DNA from: Betaproteobacteria bacterium GR16-43 | Lineage (GTDB): Bacteria > Pseudomonadota > Gammaproteobacteria > Burkholderiales > Usitatibacteraceae | Assembly (NCBI GenBank): GCA_001953215.1 | Contig: CP019169.1 | Location: 1,426,001-1,490,000 of the forward strand | Direction of reading: 5' to 3' | Length of the DNA: 64,000 bases | Shown: positions 56,146 through 64,000 of the stretch, one piece after another | Layout: the number at the start of each line of letters is the position of its first letter | Position numbering within the stretch: the stretch's first letter is position 1 | Position numbers and translations under genes: made by a program | The notes under the pieces: model-generated | What the model was told of the DNA's origin: nothing | Databases searched by the model: none | Seen by the model: the letters and a program-made list of their open reading frames with translations, nothing else

Positions 56146-58193
56146 AACCCCTGGGCGGCACGCGCTGCACCGCCCTCCTGCTCCTCGCAGCCCTTTCCTA
56201 CGCGCTCGCCGTTTCGCCCGAAGCCGTGCAGCGCTTCCAGGCCGGCTTCTTCGATTTCTACCAACGCATCTTTCCATTGCCGCGCACCACCGCGCCGGTG
56301 ATCATCGTGGGCATCGAGGAGAATTCGCTGCGCGAGCTGGGCCAGTGGCCCTGGCCGCGCACGCGCATGGCGGACCTCATCCGCGCGATCGACGCGGGCA
56401 AGCCGCTCGCCATCGGCCTGGACGTCTTCTTCCCGGAGCCCGACCGCTTCTCGCCCGCCAACGTGGCCGCGCAGTTGCCCGTGATCGCGTCCGAGACGGT
56501 GCGCTTCCTGGCGACGCTGCCCACCAACGACGCGATTTTCGCCGAGGCCATCTCGACCGCCGGCGCGCCCGTCGTGCTCGGCATCTCCGGGGAAGAGGAC
56601 GAGGACGTGCGCTTCGCCAACTCGCCGTCGTCGCAGCCGGTGCGCTTCATCGGCACGCAGGACTTTCCGATCAAGGCCTACAAGGGCTACATCGGAAGCC
56701 TCGCGACGCTGAGCGCCGCGGCCAAGCGGCACGGGTTGATGAACTCGGGTTCCCCGAGCGCGGTCGTGCGGCGCACGCCGCTCATCGCGAAGGTCGGCGA
56801 GGGCTACTTCGGATCGCTCGGCATGGAGACGCTGCGCGCGGGGATGGACGTGCCGCTCACGGTTCGCGACGGCGGCGGCGGGCTGCTCGAGATCGACTTC
56901 GGCGACGCGAGGGCCGTGGCGCAGGGCGACGGCAGCGCGTGGATCCGCTTCGGCCACCACGACGACGCGCGCTTCGTCACGGCGTACGAGGCGATGGTGG
57001 GCAAGGTCACGCCCGACACCTTCAAGGACAAGGTCGTGCTGGTGGGGATCACGGGCCTGGGCATCCTCGACTACAAGACCACGCCGCTGGCCGAGTTCCT
57101 GCCGGGCGTCGAGGTGCACGCGCAGATCGTCGAGAACATCGTGAACGGCGTCACGCTCTCGCGCCCGCGCATCATGCCGCGCGTCGAAGCGCTCACGCTG
57201 ATCACCCTGGGATTCCTGTTCATCGTGTTCGTGCCGCGAGCGCGGGGCGCGCAGTACGGCCTGGCCCTCGTCGTGGGCGGCGTGGGCACCGCGTTCGCGG
57301 CGGGCCTCGTGCTGTTCCAGTTCTTCGGGCTGCTGTACGACCCGATGCTTCCGTCGCTCGGCGCGGGGTTCGTGTTCGGCGTGGTGCTCGTGGGCTCGCT
57401 CGCGACTTCCGAGCGGCAGCGCCGCCAGCTGCGCGAGCAGGCCGCGCGGCTCGCGGGTGAGCTCGATGCCGCCCGCCGCATCCAGATGGGGTTGCTGCCT
57501 GATCCACGCGAGACCTTCGCCGGAGAGCGCCGGGCCGACGTGGCTGCGCTGCTCGAACCCGCGCGCACGGTCGGCGGCGATTTCTACGACTGCTTCATGA
57601 TCGGCGAGCGCCAGTTGTTCTTCGTCGTGGCCGATGTGTCCGGCAAGGGACTGCCCGCGGCGTTGTTCATGGCGAGCGTGAAGTCGCAGTTGAAGAGCGC
57701 GGCCCTCCGGGGCGGCGAGGTGGGCGCCATGCTCACGCGCGCGCAGGACGAGATCGAGCACGAGAACCCGGAGCAGCTCTTCGTCACGGCATTCGCCGGG
57801 TTGCTCGACCTGCAGACGGGCGTGCTCCAGTACGCGAACGCCGGCCACGAACCGCCCTACGCACGCCGGCCGAGTGGTGCACCGGAACGCTTGCCGCATC
57901 CCGGCGGACCGCCGCTTTGCGTGGTCGACGACTTCGCCTTCCCGACCTCGACCTACACCCTCGTGCCCGGCGAATGGCTTTGCGTCGTCACCGACGGCGC
58001 GACGGAGGCGATGAACCCCCAGCGGGAGTTCTTCGGCGTCGAGCGCCTCGGGACCGCGCTGGGCTGGATTCCCGAGGGCGCCCCGCCGGAGGAATTGATC
58101 CGGCGGCTTCGCGACGACGTGCGGAAATTCGCCGACGGAGCGGAAGCGCCCGACGACCTCACCTTGCTCGCACTCAAGTGGAATGGGAATTAG
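56142..58193 (+). CDS. CHASE2-domain PP2C (SpoIIE-type) phosphatase
   Basis: A 683-residue sensor phosphatase. Helix 1 at about 6-22, an extracytoplasmic CHASE2 domain (about 25-340), three helices (about 348-425), a short coiled coil and a PP2C/SpoIIE domain (about 445-683) with metal aspartates in VGGDFYDCF, VVADVSGKGLP, VTDGATEAM and APDDLTLLAL. It should dephosphorylate the STAS antagonist in response to an outside signal. No ATG, GTG or TTG is available near the 5' end in frame. The likely start is CTG 56142, inside a CTGA overlap with the MBL stop and 8 bases after GGAG; a GTG start at residue 29 would remove helix 1. Confidence 0.88.
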   Translation: MKPLGGTRCTALLLLAALSYALAVSPEAVQRFQAGFFDFYQRIFPLPRTTAPVIIVGIEENSLRELGQWPWPRTRMADLIRAIDAGKPLAIGLDVFFPEPDRFSPANVAAQLPVIASETVRFLATLPTNDAIFAEAISTAGAPVVLGISGEEDEDVRFANSPSSQPVRFIGTQDFPIKAYKGYIGSLATLSAAAKRHGLMNSGSPSAVVRRTPLIAKVGEGYFGSLGMETLRAGMDVPLTVRDGGGGLLEIDFGDARAVAQGDGSAWIRFGHHDDARFVTAYEAMVGKVTPDTFKDKVVLVGITGLGILDYKTTPLAEFLPGVEVHAQIVENIVNGVTLSRPRIMPRVEALTLITLGFLFIVFVPRARGAQYGLALVVGGVGTAFAAGLVLFQFFGLLYDPMLPSLGAGFVFGVVLVGSLATSERQRRQLREQAARLAGELDAARRIQMGLLPDPRETFAGERRADVAALLEPARTVGGDFYDCFMIGERQLFFVVADVSGKGLPAALFMASVKSQLKSAALRGGEVGAMLTRAQDEIEHENPEQLFVTAFAGLLDLQTGVLQYANAGHEPPYARRPSGAPERLPHPGGPPLCVVDDFAFPTSTYTLVPGEWLCVVTDGATEAMNPQREFFGVERLGTALGWIPEGAPPEELIRRLRDDVRKFADGAEAPDDLTLLALKWNGN

Positions 58194-58196
58194 AGT

Positions 58197-58571
58197 CAGA
58201 CCACCATTTGTTGTTGTGTGTCGACCTTGAGTGGAGGACGAGGGGGTGGGTAGGACCTTTTTTTCGTCGGGGCCATGACTGGGCTTGGCGGATCGAGTGT
58301 CCGGGCAGGTGAAGAGTTCTGATTCGAACTTCGTCGAAAACCGTTTTATTTGGCCTCACTCACGGTTCGGCTATCCGGAGCGTCTCTTCTGATGGTCGAA
58401 CCGTGAGTGATGCCAAATAAAACGGGTTTCATCGACACCCGCCTCAGAACTCTTCACCCGCCCTTCACACTCGTTACGCCAAGCACAGTCATGGCCCCGA
58501 CGAAGAAAAAGTCCTACCCACCCTCCGTCCTCCCAAGAAGGACGAGCATCTTCCAAAGAAATGGTGGTCTG
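58197..58571. mobile_element. 375-bp palindromic MITE-like element
   Basis: Two diverged copies of a segment of about 174 bp in inverted orientation (58197-58369, 58397-58571) around a 27-nt centre. The outermost 13 bp (CAGACCACCATTT and complement) match perfectly, and the inner 30 bp (ending CGGTTCG) match except for about two bases. Similarity persists throughout the arms with small indels. Short frames in the two arms start alike (PNKT) but lose register, so conservation is at DNA or RNA level. No transposase. The CHASE2 phosphatase TAG is directly beside it. Confidence 0.75.
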
Positions 58572-58611
58572 CCCCTGATTTGGAATTCCCGCGTGCGCGG
58601 GTACGACGGCG

Positions 58612-59214
58612 CTACCGGACGTTGATCTCGACGCGCCGATTGCGAGGCTCGGAGACGTTGTCGTCGGTCGGCACGAGCAACTCCCGCTTCCCGCGCCCCG
58701 CGGCCCCGACGCGATCGCCGGAGATCCCCAGGCCCACGAGCATCTCGCGCAGGCGTTCGGCGCGCGCGAGGGACAGCTTGTCGTTGTAGGCGAGGCCGCC
58801 GACGCTGTCGGTGTGGCCGATCACCATGATGTCGGGCAGCGGGCGCTTCTTCAATTCGGCGAAGACCTTCTCGAGTTCCACGCGCGAATCGGCGGTGAGC
58901 TCGTCCTTGCCTTCGAGGAAGTAGAGCGTGAACGAGGCGGGGCGGCCCGGGAGCGCGTCGACCGCATCGGCGAAGATGGCGTGCACCTGGTCGCGCGTCA
59001 TCGTGGACTGCACCACCGCGCCGTCGGTCTGGATGCGTTCGGCGCCGAAGGCCGTGTTGATCACGCGTTTCTGCCCGGCCGTCTCGACCACGATCGTGCC
59101 GATGTGGCCGTCCTTCGCCGGGACGACGACGAAGAGCTCGGGTGCGACGTGCTTGGGTGCCGAGGCACAGGCGGCGAGAAGCGCCGCCAGTGCGAAGACC
59201 GCGAGACTCTTCAA
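58612..59214 (-). CDS. OmpA-family lipoprotein
   Basis: A 200-residue protein. The start is TTG 59214, five bases after AAGGA; this gives a lipoprotein signal with lipobox LAAC near residue 15. The C-terminal OmpA domain (about 95-200) has the peptidoglycan-binding stretch IGHTDSVGGLAYNDKLSLAR and ends with RNRRVEINVR. It should link the outer membrane to peptidoglycan. It follows the FecR gene by 7 bp. OmpA, FecR and CHASE2 genes often cluster in proteobacteria. Confidence 0.88.
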   Translation of the reverse strand: MKSLAVFALAALLAACASAPKHVAPELFVVVPAKDGHIGTIVVETAGQKRVINTAFGAERIQTDGAVVQSTMTRDQVHAIFADAVDALPGRPASFTLYFLEGKDELTADSRVELEKVFAELKKRPLPDIMVIGHTDSVGGLAYNDKLSLARAERLREMLVGLGISGDRVGAAGRGKRELLVPTDDNVSEPRNRRVEINVR

Positions 59215-59221
59215 GCGGTCC

Positions 59222-59671
59222 TTACGGTTTCTGCGTGGCCTGCTCGTCGACCTGCACGACGAACTCGGTGCCACGCACGCCCATCACGGCCGACGGGGTA
59301 CGGATCTTCATCGCTTCGGGGGACTGCTTGACCATCTTGCCGGACACGGCGGCGAGCTTGCCCTTCTTGAGCGAACCCTCGAACTCCCCGGCATGCGTCG
59401 TCGTATCGAACGAATAGCGATCGATCGCGAACACGCTGTTCGGCCCGACCGAAACCAGGCTGTTGTCCGTGAACGTGAGGCCCGCCGAGCCGTCGGATCC
59501 GGTAAGCAGGACGTCGCTCGCCTGGATGCCCATGCCGACCTTCGCGGCCTGCTTCGTCGCGCCGCGCTGGATCTGCACGTCGCCCTTCGAAACCTTGACC
59601 TGGCCGATGTCCGCAGCCATCGCGGCACCCGTCCAGGCGACGACCGCCGCCAGCACCAGAATCTTGTTCAT
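59222..59671 (-). CDS. FecR-domain periplasmic protein
   Basis: A 149-residue secreted protein with a signal peptide (cut after AMA near residue 19) and a FecR domain: QRGATKQAAKVGMGIQASDVLLTG, then LTFTDNSLVSVGPNSVFAIDRY, then IRTPSAVMGVRGTEFVV. Unlike iron-signalling FecR it lacks a transmembrane anti-sigma part, so it is the stand-alone type associated with CHASE2 proteins. It is divergent from the RsbW-like gene, with 72 bp between starts. Confidence 0.9.
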   Translation of the reverse strand: MNKILVLAAVVAWTGAAMAADIGQVKVSKGDVQIQRGATKQAAKVGMGIQASDVLLTGSDGSAGLTFTDNSLVSVGPNSVFAIDRYSFDTTTHAGEFEGSLKKGKLAAVSGKMVKQSPEAMKIRTPSAVMGVRGTEFVVQVDEQATQKP

Positions 59672-59719
59672 TTCTTATACTCCCGCATGACCGGCCTTTT
59701 ACCGGGTGAATCCGGATCC

Positions 59720-59725
59720 TATAAT
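59720..59725 (+). promoter_or_regulatory. -10 box upstream of the RsbW-like kinase gene
   Basis: Consensus TATAAT 18 bp before the GTG start, with a poor -35 (about 59697-59702, TTTTAC). The transcript would have a leader of roughly 12 nt that includes the AAGGA ribosome binding site. Confidence 0.6.
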
Positions 59726-59743
59726 GCCCGAAAGGATGAATCT

Positions 59744-60163
59744 GTGAACGCCATCACAACGAGGATAGGGATGTTTCCCTCCCGCCTGGAGCACTGGAAA
59801 CGTGCACGGGGGTTCATCGAGAGCTTTTGCGAGGGCGCGACCATTCCCCGCCAGGGCTGCCTCAAGCTCTGCCTGGTCCTGGAGGAGCTATTCCTCAACA
59901 CGGTGAAGCACGGCCACCGCGGCGGCAGCGATGCGCCCGTGTGGATCCGCCTCTCCGCCTCGGACGGGCAGGTTTCCCTCACCTACGAGGACCGTTCGCC
60001 GCCCTTCAATCCGTTTGCCCGTGCCACGCGCGAGATGCTCGAGGCGCTGGCCGAAACGCGCCGCGAAGGCGGCCTGGGCGTGCTCCTCGCCCACGGCCTC
60101 ACCTCGACGGCCGACTACGCCTACCTTTACGGGCGTAACCGGATCCGCCTCACGCTCGCTTGA
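59744..60163 (+). CDS. RsbW-like anti-sigma/serine kinase (HATPase_c)
   Basis: A 139-residue GHKL ATPase starting with GTG eight bases after AAGGA. The N box is LVLEELFLNTVKHG near residue 52, the G1-like region YEDRSPPFNPF near 85, and the G2 loop REGGLGVLLAHGL near 112. Proteins of this size phosphorylate STAS antagonists or bind sigma factors. Together with the STAS and PP2C genes it makes a complete switch, though no sigma factor or other output gene is present. The last 14 bp overlap the convergent PPK2 gene. Confidence 0.87.
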   Translation: MNAITTRIGMFPSRLEHWKRARGFIESFCEGATIPRQGCLKLCLVLEELFLNTVKHGHRGGSDAPVWIRLSASDGQVSLTYEDRSPPFNPFARATREMLEALAETRREGGLGVLLAHGLTSTADYAYLYGRNRIRLTLA

Positions 60164-61622
60164 GGGCCGCCACCAGGCGGTCCAGCACTTCCACGCGGGC
60201 ATGCAGCTTGTCATTCGCTGATATCAGGTTCCAGGGCGCAAGGTCGGTCGAGGTGCGCTCGACCATGTCGCAGATCGCCTGCTCGTACTGCGGCCATTTC
60301 TTCCGGTTGCGCCAATCCTCGTCGGTGATCTTGTAGCGCTTGTACGCGATTTCCTTGCGCGCCTTGAAGCGCTTCAACTGCTCGTCGGGCGTGATGGCCA
60401 TCCAGAACTTCACGACGATGCCGCCGGCCTCCGCCAGTTCCGCCTCGAACTCGTTGATCTCGTGATAGGCGCGCATCCAGTCGACGGGTGCTGCGAATCC
60501 CTCGACGCGCTCCACGAGCACGCGCCCGTACCAGGAGCGATCGAAGATGGCGAAATTCCCGTGGCTGGGCACGTGGCGCCAGAAGCGCCAGAGGTAGGGC
60601 TGGGCGCGCTCTTCCTCGGTCGGGGCGGCGATCGGGATCACGCGGTAGAAGCGCGCATCGAGCGCGCGCGTCACGCGGCGGATGGTGCTGCCCTTGCCCG
60701 CGGCATCCATGCCCTCGAAGACGGCGATCACGGATCTCTTGCGCATCTTGCGGTGGCGCGTGAGGGCGGCCAGTTCCGCTTGCAGGGCATCGAGCCGGTC
60801 GTCGTAGGCCGCGCGTGAAAGCTTGGCCGTGTAGTCGAGCGCCTTCAGGACGTTGCGGCCGTCGATCGACGGCCTGGCCGGCGGGGCGGACACGACGACC
60901 ATCGGCTTCTCGCCTTCGAGGCGATGGCGCAGCGCCGAAAGCAGCAGGTTGCCCGCGGTGAGGGAACGATACTCTTCGTTGTAGCCCTCGATCACGTGCC
61001 AGGGCGCGGCGCCCGTCGAGGTCTCGCGCAAGGCGTCCTCGCTGATGTCGCGGAACACCTTGTATTCCTTGTAGTGCTTCCATTCGTCGGGCGTCACGCG
61101 CCAGGCGGTGCGCTTCGAGGCGGCGAGCTTCTTCAGGCGCTTGGCCATCTGCGCCCTCGACATGTGGAACCAGAGCTTCAGGACCACGGTGCCTTCGGCC
61201 ACGAGCATGCGTTCGAGGCGGCGGATGCGATCGAGCTCGCGCTCGAACGCGGCGCGTCCGATCCGCTTGTAGACGCGCTGGACGATCGGGTCCGAGTACC
61301 AGGAGCCGAAGAAGATGCCGATCTTGCCCTTGGGCGGCAGCGACCTCCAGTAGCGCGACATCACCGGGCGGCCGTTGTTGTCGCGGTCCTTGCGGCCGAA
61401 GGCGAAGGCGCGCAGGTGGCGCGGATCCATCCATTCGTTGAAGAGGTTCACGGTCTCGCCCTTGCCCGCGCCGTCGACGCCGCCGACGATCAGCAGGACG
61501 GGGAACTTGCCGTGCTCCAGCAGCTTGTACTGCGCTTCGAGCAGCGCCTGGCGCAGCTTCGGTTCCTCGCGCTTGTAGCGTTGCTTCGAGATTTCGTGGC
61601 CGATCTCCGCGGATTCGAACAT
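60150..61622 (-). CDS. pap: Polyphosphate:AMP phosphotransferase (two-domain PPK2)
   Basis: A 490-residue protein made of two PPK2 domains. Domain 1 (about 1-240) has Walker A GGVDGAGKGE; domain 2 (about 270-490) has EGMDAAGKGS and the lid motif FDRSWYGRVLVERVEG. Both have the conserved basic tracts. The fused form is typical of class II PPK2, which makes ADP from AMP and polyphosphate. It begins 1 bp after the CYTH/CHAD gene, so the two are cotranscribed. Its 3' end overlaps the RsbW-like gene on the other strand. Confidence 0.93.
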   Translation of the reverse strand: MFESAEIGHEISKQRYKREEPKLRQALLEAQYKLLEHGKFPVLLIVGGVDGAGKGETVNLFNEWMDPRHLRAFAFGRKDRDNNGRPVMSRYWRSLPPKGKIGIFFGSWYSDPIVQRVYKRIGRAAFERELDRIRRLERMLVAEGTVVLKLWFHMSRAQMAKRLKKLAASKRTAWRVTPDEWKHYKEYKVFRDISEDALRETSTGAAPWHVIEGYNEEYRSLTAGNLLLSALRHRLEGEKPMVVVSAPPARPSIDGRNVLKALDYTAKLSRAAYDDRLDALQAELAALTRHRKMRKRSVIAVFEGMDAAGKGSTIRRVTRALDARFYRVIPIAAPTEEERAQPYLWRFWRHVPSHGNFAIFDRSWYGRVLVERVEGFAAPVDWMRAYHEINEFEAELAEAGGIVVKFWMAITPDEQLKRFKARKEIAYKRYKITDEDWRNRKKWPQYEQAICDMVERTSTDLAPWNLISANDKLHARVEVLDRLVAALKRA

Positions 61623-61623
61623 G

Positions 61624-63111
61624 TCAGCTCCGGAGTTTCTTCGCCGAGGCGAGTTTGTCCACGCGCGCCTGCGCGGATCGCACGTCGCCTTCGATGCGCG
61701 CGGCGAGGTAGCCGCGTGCGAAGGCCGCGAAATCCGCGGGAGGTGCCAGTCCGGCAAGCAGCCGCGTGGCGGTAGCGGCGTCGTTGGAGGCGCCGAGGAC
61801 GTCCTGCAGGGCAGCGAGGTTCTCGAGATAGCGATCGACGCGCTTCGCCCGGAAGAGCGACGCGAAACCGTCGACCGCATAGCGCAGCCGCTTCGCATCG
61901 ATGCGAACGGCGTGGCGCTCCTCGGGGGTGCGTTGCGCGAGCCCCGCCGCATCGGCGACGAGGCGCTTGTGGCGCTTGTTCACCAGGTTCGCGGCGAACG
62001 TGGCCAGGGATTCGGAAGGTGCATCGTTCTCGGGACCCGACTCCGAAAGCCAGCGCGCGAGGTCGAGCACGAGGCGCGCGAACTCCTTGGACCGGAGTGC
62101 GTCGCGGGCGGCTTCGCGCGCGCGGACCCGCGGGACGGAAGCGCGCCGCGCCAGCTTGCGGGCGAGCGCCGAGTCGCCGAAAGCCTTCGCGAGCGGCGGG
62201 AGCGTCTCCGTGGCGAACACATCCCAGTCGCGCGCTTCACCGAGCGTGCGGGCGAGCGAGCCCAGCTCGTTGCGCCAGCGTGACGCTTCCGGCGGGAGCG
62301 CGGCGCGGAAAGTGCGCAGGGCCGAGCGCATGCGCCGCAGTCCCACACGCGCCTGGTGCACGAACTCCGGGTCGGTGGCCGAAAGCAGGCCCTCTTCGTT
62401 CGCCTGCACCTGCGCGAGGCTCGTCCCGACGAGCGCTCGCGCGGCATCGCCCAGGCTCATGCCGGGATCGAGGGCCACGCGCTGCGCGCGCGAAGGCTGC
62501 AGGCCTTCGCCGCTCAGGAGTCGATAGCCGCGTTCCGCCTTGGTCACCACGCTCGGATGCAGCGTGACTTCCGCCGCGAGCGCGCGCGCGAAATCGAACG
62601 CCGCGCCCCGGTCGCCTTCGATCAATTCGATCTCGACCTCGCAGACCGCCTCGGAGGCCTTGCCCGCGGACGCCGCTCCGCGATCGAGCGCGACTTCGAC
62701 CCGGGTGCCGGGAGCCAACTCGACGTCCCACGTTTCACGCTCGAACGCCACGGTGAACGCGGGCTGCAGGCGCTCGCCCACCGATTCGCCGCCCGCGCGA
62801 TCGAGCATGGAGCCGGCCAGCGCGGTGAGGTCGATCGTGGCATCGGGCCGCGCGGTTTCCCACTCGTGGCGTTCGTGCAATCCGCCGAGGCCGCTGGGTC
62901 CGCCCTTCAGCGTCTGGGTCCAGTGCCGTCCCGCCTTCCGAAGGCGCAGGGCCATGCCGGCCTTGCGAAGTTCGCAGCCGGGCGTGTCGTAGTAGACGCT
63001 GGTCAACTTGCGGCGCGTGGGCTGCACGCCCGAGAGCACGGTGGCGCGGCGAAACGCCGCCACGTCGTCGGGCGAGATCGAGAGCTTCAGCTCGACTTCG
63101 AAGTTGTCCAT
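61624..63111 (-). CDS. CYTH and CHAD domain protein
   Basis: A 495-residue protein with an N-terminal CYTH triphosphate tunnel domain (EVELKLSI, the ExExK signature, near residue 5; YYDTPGCELRKAGMALRLR near 42) and a C-terminal CHAD helical domain (from about 215; HQARVGLRRMRSALRTF and HAVRIDAKRLRYAVDGF each hold a conserved His and basic residues that bind phosphate). CYTH domains can hydrolyse triphosphate; CHAD domains bind polyphosphate granules. Placement 1 bp before PPK2 supports a polyphosphate role. The start is 2 bp from the kynA stop. Confidence 0.92.
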   Translation of the reverse strand: MDNFEVELKLSISPDDVAAFRRATVLSGVQPTRRKLTSVYYDTPGCELRKAGMALRLRKAGRHWTQTLKGGPSGLGGLHERHEWETARPDATIDLTALAGSMLDRAGGESVGERLQPAFTVAFERETWDVELAPGTRVEVALDRGAASAGKASEAVCEVEIELIEGDRGAAFDFARALAAEVTLHPSVVTKAERGYRLLSGEGLQPSRAQRVALDPGMSLGDAARALVGTSLAQVQANEEGLLSATDPEFVHQARVGLRRMRSALRTFRAALPPEASRWRNELGSLARTLGEARDWDVFATETLPPLAKAFGDSALARKLARRASVPRVRAREAARDALRSKEFARLVLDLARWLSESGPENDAPSESLATFAANLVNKRHKRLVADAAGLAQRTPEERHAVRIDAKRLRYAVDGFASLFRAKRVDRYLENLAALQDVLGASNDAATATRLLAGLAPPADFAAFARGYLAARIEGDVRSAQARVDKLASAKKLRS

Positions 63112-63113
63112 GG

Positions 63114-63962
63114 CTAGAGCGACGTGCGCGCGCGCCACAACTCGGGGAAGAGCACCACCTCGATCACCTTCTTCAGGTAGCCCACGCCGGAGGTGCCGCC
63201 CGTGCCGCGCTTGAAGCCGATCACGCGCTCGACCGTCGTCGCATGGCGGAAGCGCCATTGGCGGAACGCGTCCTCGAGGTCGACCAGTTTCTCGGCCAGC
63301 TCGTAGAGATCCCAATGCTGCCCGGTCGCCTTGTAGACGGATACCCACGCCGCGAGCACCGACTCGTCGAACGCGTGCGAAGTGCTCCAGTCCCGCCCGA
63401 CGACCGCGGCGTCGATGGGGAAGCCGCGCCGATGCAGCAACCGGATCGCCTCGTCGTAGAGCGAGGGCTCGCGCAGCAGGGCCTCGAGCGGATCGTGCAG
63501 GTCCGGGCGATGGCGGTGGGGCGCGAGCAGCACGGCGCTCTTGTTGCCGAGCATGAATTCGATCATCCGGTACTGGTACGACTGGAATCCGGAGGAGCTG
63601 CCGAGGTCGCCGCGGAACGCGGAGTATTCGGCGGGCGTGAGGGTCGAGAGCACGTCCCACGACTGGACCAGCTGCGCCATGATGCGTGCGACGCGCGAGA
63701 GCATCTTGAACGCCGGCTGCAGCGTGTCCGCGCGCAGGGCTTCGCGGGCCGCGCGCAACTCGTGGAGCATCAGCTTCATCCACAGCTCGGTGGCCTGGTG
63801 CTGGACGATGAACAGCAGCTCGTTGTGGTCGCGCGAGCGCGGTGCTTGCGATTGGAGCAGCCGGTCGAGCTGGAGGTAGTCTCCGTAGCTCATTGCCCCG
63901 GAGAAATCGAGGCGGGCGCCGTCGACGGGCGGATCCGGGGTTTCCGGTACGGGATTCGGCAT
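63114..63962 (-). CDS. kynA: Tryptophan 2,3-dioxygenase
   Basis: A 282-residue heme dioxygenase that opens the indole ring of L-tryptophan to N-formylkynurenine. Family marks are [15 protein letters not shown] at the N-terminus, [19 protein letters not shown] near residue 46 (substrate contacts), [16 protein letters not shown] near 125, and the heme-ligand histidine with the substrate loop in [22 protein letters not shown] near 240-262. Length is normal. No other kynurenine gene is in the window; kynB or kynU may lie beyond the right edge. It is the first of three tightly spaced minus-strand genes with polyphosphate functions. Confidence 0.95.
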   Translation of the reverse strand: MPNPVPETPDPPVDGARLDFSGAMSYGDYLQLDRLLQSQAPRSRDHNELLFIVQHQATELWMKLMLHELRAAREALRADTLQPAFKMLSRVARIMAQLVQSWDVLSTLTPAEYSAFRGDLGSSSGFQSYQYRMIEFMLGNKSAVLLAPHRHRPDLHDPLEALLREPSLYDEAIRLLHRRGFPIDAAVVGRDWSTSHAFDESVLAAWVSVYKATGQHWDLYELAEKLVDLEDAFRQWRFRHATTVERVIGFKRGTGGTSGVGYLKKVIEVVLFPELWRARTSL

Positions 63963-64000
63963 CGGGAAAAGGGGCTCGGGGACCGTCGCTTTGCTATGAT

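Noticed and set aside
58174-58625. Two small outward frames in the palindromic element with similar first residues
   Set aside because: DNA similarity continues across the arms while the reading frame shifts, so the likeness comes from the inverted DNA and not from a conserved protein.

Overview
The window is about 64 kb of GC-rich chromosome with very high coding density and many 4-bp ATGA or GTGA gene overlaps. Three Bug-type tripartite tricarboxylate receptors, a PreT/PreA reductive pyrimidine cluster, a BPSS1780-type membrane protein and a tandem-domain PPK2 beside a CYTH/CHAD protein point to a betaproteobacterium, possibly a free-living Usitatibacter-like lineage. The class is fairly safe; the genus is a guess.

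Layout. 1-2310: a lower-GC, probably acquired defence module on the minus strand, made of a 57-aa leader ORF, an OLD/TOPRIM nuclease (GajA-like) and the first 69 codons of a UvrD-like helicase (GajB-like), all joined by ATGA overlaps; it resembles Gabija. 2506-5458: an exported alpha/beta hydrolase, an orphan XRE antitoxin-type regulator with a palindromic operator, and a lipoprotein. 5577-12909: secreted phosphate-ester hydrolases (PhoD, alkaline phosphatase, glycerophosphodiester phosphodiesterase) plus a beta-lactamase-fold hydrolase. 13129-18091: two small tautomerases (the second only 58 aa), a DUF5648 secreted protein, a serine hydrolase, a cupin, a YCII protein and a PadR regulator. 18225-32576: fifteen minus-strand genes with gaps of at most about 57 bp, combining a membrane set (BPSS1780, RDD, SpoIIM, DUF4129, DUF4350, MoxR, DUF58) with two paralogous 244-aa secreted proteins around a hydrolase, an AraC regulator, VOC, MmgE/PrpD, patatin and thioesterase genes.

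32645-36141: a compact two-component system, an MHS-family transporter and a strong terminator. 36207-44445: a complete operon for reductive pyrimidine breakdown, with beta-alanine transaminase, PreT, PreA, an NCS1 permease, dihydropyrimidinase and beta-ureidopropionase. 44643-54516: a sugar-acid catabolic locus on the minus strand (SMP-30 lactonase, IlvD/Edd dehydratase, DHDPS-family and HpaI-family enzymes, three Bug receptors, an AbrB-family permease) with a LacI regulator and two near-identical 18-bp candidate operators. 54568-54643: tRNA-Phe with promoter and terminator. 54806-60163: a partner-switching signalling set (STAS antagonist, CHASE2-PP2C phosphatase, RsbW-like kinase) with an MBL hydrolase, an OmpA lipoprotein and a FecR protein, interrupted by a 375-bp palindromic element. 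60150-63962: polyphosphate genes (PPK2, CYTH/CHAD) and tryptophan 2,3-dioxygenase.

The non-coding DNA is rich in repeats: ATTCCCGC/GCGGGAAT hairpins, a GGGGTCAGAC family, three long inverted repeats at operon ends and the 375-bp palindrome. Several sit exactly at stop codons. No rRNA, CRISPR array, intact insertion sequence or recognisable riboswitch was seen.
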